From contig CAMVBK010000014.1 of assembly GCA_947165685.1 (NCBI GenBank), positions 1-64,000 on the forward strand: a DNA stretch of 64,000 nucleotides, given 5' to 3'. Of this stretch, positions 59,690 through 64,000 are shown in pieces; positions within the stretch are counted from its first letter, which is position 1, and the number at the start of each line of letters is the position of its first letter. Under the pieces are notes generated by a model, which ran no database searches, was not told the DNA's origin, and was given only the letters and a program-made list of their open reading frames with translations. The translations under genes were made by a program, and so were the position numbers. This stretch comes from F23-D06 sp947165685. Its GTDB lineage: Bacteria > Bacteroidota > Bacteroidia > Bacteroidales > WCHB1-69.

Positions 59690-60982
59690 ATGAAAAAGAT
59701 AATTTTCGCAACAGCCGTGTTTGTCTGTCTCGCCATCACACTCAAGGCGAACACCTACACGGCTTTTTTCACGAAAGAACGCTATGTCCAACAGCTTTTA
59801 GACACCATCGGCGACCGCTATGACATTGAAGGGCTGGAGTTTGTGGCCAATGACATGTCGGAGAAACTCAACGGAACCATGCTGGTAGCCATCCGTGACA
59901 CGGTTCTGGTGGAACATGCCTACGGGGAACTCCGTGTGACCGGAGAACCGCCGCACCGCAATGTACCCGAAAGCAATCGAATGACCGAAACCACCCTCTT
60001 TGACCTGGCCTCCATTTCCAAACAGTTCACGGCCGTCGCGGTGCTGCAGTTGTGCGCCCAGGGCAAAATCAATCTTGACGATACGATTACGAAGTATTTC
60101 CCGAATCTGCCATACAAAGGTGTGACGGTTAAGCATTTGCTTACACATACGACGGGTATCCCCGAATATTTCAAGTTCAAATACACGGTGTATGGATCTG
60201 TCGCTTTCGTTGATAACGAACATCTTTTACGCGTGTTGGAAAAGCAGAAGTATGCCAAAACTTTTGCCACAGGCACCCGTTTCGAGTACGTGAACACCAA
60301 CTACGCGATTTTGGCGGCATTGGTGGCTGAGGTGTCCGGAGTTCCTTTTGAGGAATATGTCCACGAGCATATTTTCAAGCCTGCGGGTATGGACAACACC
60401 TTCTTTTTCACGGAGTTGGTTGGCATCGATGCCACGCATGGCCGTACTTATCCGAATGTGAAAGACCCGAAGGCGGAGTCTGTGTCCGTGAATCTGTTGC
60501 CGCGCGGGGAGGTGGTGGACCTTCCCATTGCCCGAGGTCATCGGAAAGTGGCAGTGGTGGCTGCTTACGACCGATTGAACGGGGTGCTCGGCGACAAGGG
60601 AGTCTATTCCAACGTGGAGGACATGTTGCGCTGGGCCAACGCTTTCTTCATCGACTGCAAGATTCTGCCGAAAGAATGGGTCGATTTCGCCTCCCAGCGC
60701 GAAAACCAGCTGGCCGATGGAACGCTGCCCAAAAGCATCTACGGCTACGGCTACCGCATCGAGGAGAGCCCTGAGCACGGGAAGCTGGTCTATCACGGCG
60801 GCCTCTGGAACGGTTTCCAGAATCTTTTCCTTTATCGCCCGTCCGACAACGCCGTCATTATCTTTCTTAGCAACCTCTATAACAAAGCCCACGTCGGACG
60901 CTCTGCCGAAATGCTCAACATCCTCGATGGTATTCAGGACGGCGAAACAACCCAAGATGATGAAACGATGAACATATATTAA
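59690..60982 (+). CDS. Serine hydrolase of the beta-lactamase/DD-peptidase fold
   Basis: 430 residues. Signal peptide MKKIIFATAVFVCLAITLKA; catalytic S-x-x-K as SISK in 'TLFDLASISKQFTAVAVLQL' (Ser about 107-109); the second motif as YVN ('FEYVNTNYAILAALVAEVSG'); and 'YHGGLWNGFQNLF' near the C-terminus in place of KTG. Class C-type fold; could be an esterase or D-amino-acid peptidase rather than a true beta-lactamase. A TATTTTTG box directly abuts the ATG. It lies 29 nt after rho. Confidence 0.85.
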   Translation: MKKIIFATAVFVCLAITLKANTYTAFFTKERYVQQLLDTIGDRYDIEGLEFVANDMSEKLNGTMLVAIRDTVLVEHAYGELRVTGEPPHRNVPESNRMTETTLFDLASISKQFTAVAVLQLCAQGKINLDDTITKYFPNLPYKGVTVKHLLTHTTGIPEYFKFKYTVYGSVAFVDNEHLLRVLEKQKYAKTFATGTRFEYVNTNYAILAALVAEVSGVPFEEYVHEHIFKPAGMDNTFFFTELVGIDATHGRTYPNVKDPKAESVSVNLLPRGEVVDLPIARGHRKVAVVAAYDRLNGVLGDKGVYSNVEDMLRWANAFFIDCKILPKEWVDFASQRENQLADGTLPKSIYGYGYRIEESPEHGKLVYHGGLWNGFQNLFLYRPSDNAVIIFLSNLYNKAHVGRSAEMLNILDGIQDGETTQDDETMNIY

Positions 60983-60992
60983 TTAACATAAT

Positions 60993-61133
60993 TCCTTAAG
61001 CAGCCCCGGAGGGGCAAAACGCACGAAGTGCAAATAACCCCACACAAGCGCAGCGCAGTGTGGGGCCGGATCACAAGTACAAGCGCAGCGCAGTGCGAGG
61101 TCAGACCACAAGTACAAGCGCAGCGCAGTGTGT
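60993..61133 (+). repeat. Dispersed multi-hairpin repeat, copy B
   Basis: Tail with CCTTAAGCAG, the hairpin GCCCC-gga-GGGGC, GCAC/GTGC and AAATAACCCC (60993-61040) comes first, then three units with core AAGCGCAGCGCAGTG at about 35-nt spacing. It matches copy A (10361-10500) in opposite orientation. Confidence 0.85.
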
Positions 61134-61150
61134 CAAAAAACAAAAACCAA

Positions 61151-61990
61151 ATGAACTATTATCCAGCAAATTACCATACCCATAGCCTCTATTGCGATGG
61201 AAAAAGCACTCTTGAGGAGCAAGTTCGGGAAGCAGAGAAGCAAGGACTCCGACAGTTGGGCTTTTCTTCCCATGCACCCGTTCCTTTTGAAAACAATTTC
61301 GCCATTTCCGAAGAAAAGCTTCCGGAATATGTGCTCGAAATCGACGGCTTAAAGGATAAAACCTTCGTTACATTGCTTAAATCGTTGGAATGCGATTTTA
61401 TTCCGGGTATGACGATGGATTTTTCCGAAAGACAGTCTGCAAACGGACTGGACTATATCATCGGCGGGGTGCATCTTGTGAAGCCACCACATGCCGATGG
61501 CCTTTGGTTCATCGATGGCCCGAAGCAGGAAATCTATGACGACGGGTTACGTGACCTGTTCGGCAACAATATCAAATTGGCAGTGACGACCTTTTGGGAG
61601 CAAACCTTTGAGATGTTGGAAACGCAGAAGATGGACATCATCGCCCATTTCGATAAAATCAAGATGCATAACCGCAATCGTTTCTTTACTGAAGACGAAC
61701 ATTGGTATAAAATGTTAGCAGACAAGGCAATACAGTTGATAAAGCAGCATGATGTAATTATAGAAGTGAATACGCGCGGGTTATACAAGAAGCGCAGCGA
61801 TAGTTTCTATCCTTCTACAGAGTTGTTGATGAAAGCCCGCAAAGCTGACATTCCGGTTCTGATTAGCAGCGATGCGCATAAGGCGGAGGAACTCACACTC
61901 TTCGTTCCTGAAGCTTTGGTGGAATTACAGCGTTGCGGTTTCGACCATACTGCCTATTTTGATGTGGAAAAGGGATGTTTTGTGTATTGA
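61151..61990 (+). CDS. PHP-domain histidinol-phosphatase-like protein
   Basis: 279 residues of the HisJ/HisK-type PHP family: 'NYHTHSLYCDGKSTLEE' (HxH metal site, residues 9-11), 'LGFSSHAPVPF', 'HFDKIKMHNRN' and 'VLISSDAHKAEEL' (metal Asp-His). It probably removes phosphate from histidinol phosphate; a broader phosphatase role is possible. No other his genes nearby. The ATG at 61151 lies just after the hairpin repeat; the longer frame would translate the repeat. Confidence 0.85.
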   Translation: MNYYPANYHTHSLYCDGKSTLEEQVREAEKQGLRQLGFSSHAPVPFENNFAISEEKLPEYVLEIDGLKDKTFVTLLKSLECDFIPGMTMDFSERQSANGLDYIIGGVHLVKPPHADGLWFIDGPKQEIYDDGLRDLFGNNIKLAVTTFWEQTFEMLETQKMDIIAHFDKIKMHNRNRFFTEDEHWYKMLADKAIQLIKQHDVIIEVNTRGLYKKRSDSFYPSTELLMKARKADIPVLISSDAHKAEELTLFVPEALVELQRCGFDHTAYFDVEKGCFVY

Positions 61991-62005
61991 AGTACAGAAT
62001 TTTTG

Positions 62006-62013
62006 TACATTTG
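62006..62013 (+). promoter_or_regulatory. Promoter box of the CBS protein gene
   Basis: TACATTTG followed by CCG, 16 nt before the ATG at 62030; it excludes the in-frame start at 62003. Confidence 0.6.
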
Positions 62014-62029
62014 CCGCAAAATCAAGACT

Positions 62030-62713
62030 ATGATGGAAAACAAGGCTGGACAATTTTTGGAACGCTATCGCGAAATCGAAGAATGGGTGCTCAACAACTT
62101 GAATGTGAGCGAGATGAAGGATTTGGAACAGATGCCGCAGTACAAGAATGTCCGTAGTAATCTGGCTTTTTGCCGGATGTTGCGAAATCTGCTCTCCCAC
62201 TACGACTGGTCAAAGGCTGGCAATGATATGATTATCGTTACCGAGCAGGCAGTGCGGCAAGTCAACAACCTCTACTATTCGCTGAATCCTGTGACACTGA
62301 TGCGCGTGGCTATCCGTTCGGGACAGATTTTCGCCCCCTCGCCGGACGATTCCGTCATGGCTGCCGTAAAGGTCATGGCTCGCAACGACTACTCCTACAT
62401 TCCCATCGTGGAGAACCACCGTATTGTCGGGGTGTTCAGCACGAAAACAATATTGCGAATTACCGCAGAGAATGGCACACTTATCGTTTCTGATGATTTG
62501 AAATTCAGGGATATAGAAAAATTCACCCGATTAGAGCAAGAACCCCATGCTCATTATGGATTTGTTCATCCCAATATGATTATGGAGGATGTAAGCGAAA
62601 TGTTCCAGCGGTCGAAAAAGCGTCGTGTGCGCCTGGATGTCTTGTTCATTACAGATAGCGGCCGCCCCGATGGCATCCTTCAGGGCATGGTCACCCCTGT
62701 GGATGTTCTCTAA
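62030..62713 (+). CDS. CBS-domain protein
   Basis: 227 residues. An N-terminal helical part (about 1-95, 'NLAFCRMLRNLLSHYDWSK') precedes a CBS pair ('PSPDDSVMAAVKVMARNDYSYIPIVENHRIVGVFSTKTIL' in pieces, then 'DVSEMFQRSKKRRVRLDVLFITDSGRPDGILQGMVTPVDVL'). CBS pairs sense adenine nucleotides; no effector domain is recognised. ATG at 62030 or 62033. Confidence 0.8.
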   Translation: MMENKAGQFLERYREIEEWVLNNLNVSEMKDLEQMPQYKNVRSNLAFCRMLRNLLSHYDWSKAGNDMIIVTEQAVRQVNNLYYSLNPVTLMRVAIRSGQIFAPSPDDSVMAAVKVMARNDYSYIPIVENHRIVGVFSTKTILRITAENGTLIVSDDLKFRDIEKFTRLEQEPHAHYGFVHPNMIMEDVSEMFQRSKKRRVRLDVLFITDSGRPDGILQGMVTPVDVL

Positions 62714-62885
62714 AAGAGAAGGTCTATTCTTCTTCAAAGGAAAACATATTTTTTCTGATTTTGCGCGTGAAAGTCTCTTTTTCTGCGAAAAAGTTACCCT
62801 TATTTTTGAATTATTTTTCCGAGATTGTTGTAACATACTGAATTTCAGTAAGAAAAAAAATTTCAAAAAATGTAAATTGTATGTC

Positions 62886-62929
62886 TTAGTGTATTACTTT
62901 TGCAGTGTCTTAGTTCACTAATACACTAA
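62886..62929. promoter_or_regulatory. Inverted-repeat operator candidate of the ABC operon
   Basis: TTAGTGTATT (62886-62895) and AATACACTAA (62920-62929) flank the promoter box and the expected start of transcription, with the half-site TTAGTTCACTAA between. Resembles operators of GntR-type regulators of YtrBC-like ABC operons. Confidence 0.6.
62895..62902 (+). promoter_or_regulatory. Promoter box of the ABC operon
   Basis: TACTTTTG followed by CAG, 43 nt before the ABC gene start. Confidence 0.55.
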
Positions 62930-62945
62930 TCAAAATTATAGCGAT

Positions 62946-63782
62946 ATGATACAGTTAAAAAATGTAGAATTCGGGTACGACCAAAACCGCAAGTTGTTCA
63001 ACGGGGTAAACTGGCAGTTGGAGCCCGGCCACCTTTACGGGTTGCTCGGCCGCAACGGTGCCGGCAAGACCACCCTGTTGAAAATCATGACCGGCCTGTT
63101 GTTCCCGCAGGCGGGCGAGGCCTTCATTGGCGACGAGCCTGCGTACAAACGCACGGCAAAGCAGATGAGCGACATCTACTTCCTCCAAGAGGAGATTTAT
63201 GTTCCTCATTTGAAAGTCAAACAGTTCGAGGCCGCTTTTGCCCCGTTCTATCCCAACTTCAGCCATGAGCAGTTCATGGAATACCTGGCGGAGATGGAAA
63301 TGGACAACATGCCTGGCTTTATCGACAAGTTTTCGCACGGTCAGAAGAAGAAGGTGATGATTGCGTTTGCTTTGGCCACCAATGTGCCGCTGCTCATCAT
63401 GGACGAGCCCACCAACGGCCTCGACATCCCATCGAAAAGCATCTTCCGCAAGATTATGGCCTCTTCTGCCGACGAGCAGAAAACCGTGATTATCTCCACA
63501 CATCAGGTGCGCGACCTGCACAGCCTCATCGATGCGGTTTCCATCCTCGACAACGGCCGCATGATCCTCAACGCCCCCGGCGATGTCATCACCGAGAAAC
63601 TGTTGTTCGACGTGAACGACGAGAAATCGAAGGAAGCCAAGGTGTTCTACACTGAAGAGACCCCGCGAGGCATCTTCCAGGTGAAGGACAACCCCGACCA
63701 TATCGAGTCTTCCCTCGACTTGGAGTTGCTCTTCAATGCCGCCGTTTTAAACAAAAATGAGTTCACGGAAATGTTCAAATAA
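62946..63782 (+). CDS. ABC transporter ATP-binding protein
   Basis: 278 residues. Walker A 'LLGRNGAGKTTLLKIM' (about 37-45), Q-loop in 'IYFLQEEIYVPHLK', signature 'FSHGQKKKVMIAFALA' (SHGQ), Walker B 'PLLIMDEPTNGLD' and switch His in 'VIISTHQVRD'. Of the YtrB-like group that usually works with separate membrane subunits encoded next to it. The next gene, cut by the window edge, starts 18 nt later and begins with a membrane segment. Confidence 0.92.
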   Translation: MIQLKNVEFGYDQNRKLFNGVNWQLEPGHLYGLLGRNGAGKTTLLKIMTGLLFPQAGEAFIGDEPAYKRTAKQMSDIYFLQEEIYVPHLKVKQFEAAFAPFYPNFSHEQFMEYLAEMEMDNMPGFIDKFSHGQKKKVMIAFALATNVPLLIMDEPTNGLDIPSKSIFRKIMASSADEQKTVIISTHQVRDLHSLIDAVSILDNGRMILNAPGDVITEKLLFDVNDEKSKEAKVFYTEETPRGIFQVKDNPDHIESSLDLELLFNAAVLNKNEFTEMFK

Positions 63783-63800
63783 ACTTAAAATCCGAAGAAT

Positions 63801-64000
63801 ATGAAAAAATACACAAATAAGATACTGATTATCACCGCTATAGTCCTTGTTTTAGGTCTGGTCATCGGTTACACCATTGACTTCCAGACCGGTTACCGCA
63901 GCGGCAGAATCAAATATGAAGAACGGGATTTGGATTCGTTGAAAATGGTCATCCGCGATGCCTTAGACGAAACCGCTGATACCGTCACAGTTACTGTGAC
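63801..64000 (+). CDS. Start of a membrane-anchored protein, cut at the right edge
   Basis: 66 codons are visible: MKKYTNKILIITAIVLVLGL-type N-terminal membrane anchor, then a soluble part with 'FQTGYRSGRIKYEERDLDSL'. The frame stays open to the window end. It follows the ABC ATPase gene by 18 nt and is probably in its operon, but one helix with a soluble domain does not look like a permease. Not recognised. Confidence 0.65.
   Translation, partial: MKKYTNKILIITAIVLVLGLVIGYTIDFQTGYRSGRIKYEERDLDSLKMVIRDALDETADTVTVTV

Overview
The window looks like a chromosomal segment of a Bacteroidales bacterium (phylum Bacteroidota), probably an uncultured or gut-type lineage; the species cannot be named from the sequence alone. 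The evidence is the repeated Bacteroidota -7 promoter box TAnnTTTG (usually TATCTTTG or TATTTTTG) shortly upstream of many starts, an almost complete lack of Shine-Dalgarno sequences, a TonB-dependent receptor with a carboxypeptidase-like N-terminal domain, three secreted proteins with type IX secretion (T9SS) C-terminal sorting domains, a long Rho factor with a basic N-terminal extension, and a MetG with a fused C-terminal tRNA-binding domain.

Layout. 0-13 kb is mostly core: a tRNA-Asp cut by the left edge, a TonB receptor, purE, an AddA/RecB-like helicase-nuclease, guaB, a universal stress protein with a flavin reductase, comF, two lipoproteins and guaA. 13.05-19.06 kb is an accessory island between guaA and the cinA-xerD pair. 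It carries an MntA/HepT-type nucleotidyltransferase-HEPN pair, a T9SS-secreted protein, a HigB/HigA toxin-antitoxin pair, a truncated DUF1016 (YhcG-type) nuclease gene and a Fic protein. 21-31 kb is a rearranged zone. It has two copies of an ECF sigma gene inside a 678-bp direct repeat with no visible mismatch, flanking an M16 peptidase; two partly diverged membrane partners of the sigma factor; a truncated copy of a FISUMP lipoprotein gene and its full-length relative; an NYN-domain protein with a terminator-like leader; and a thioredoxin.

31-40 kb holds an AAA-type ATPase behind a perfect 18-bp palindrome, hutI, uvrB flanked by heptamer repeats, an outer-membrane barrel protein and metG. 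39.9-48.7 kb is a long co-directional run: rpiB, a LUD/4Fe-4S protein, a giant DUF4175 coiled-coil membrane protein, a small ATPase-like protein, a T9SS DUF4886 hydrolase, ybeY and mnmG. Two rubrerythrin-family genes follow. 50.2-55.1 kb is a tight minus-strand operon (lipoprotein, tilS, membrane protein, sufS, short-chain dehydrogenase). Next come folP, a T9SS protein, rho, a beta-lactamase-fold serine hydrolase, a PHP phosphatase, a CBS protein and the start of an ABC transporter operon cut by the right edge.

The most unusual signals are (i) the duplicated sigma factor whose putative partner is identical over its first 38 codons but diverged in the membrane part, (ii) a dispersed multi-hairpin repeat at 10.4 and 61.0 kb whose two copies differ by paired substitutions that preserve a stem, (iii) two toxin-antitoxin modules each bracketed by short direct duplications, (iv) heptanucleotide tandem repeats at gene edges, and (v) several structured leaders and operators (NYN gene, AAA ATPase, rho, ABC operon). 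No CRISPR array, rRNA, intact insertion sequence or prophage was seen. All family names come from recognition of motifs by eye, without database searches.
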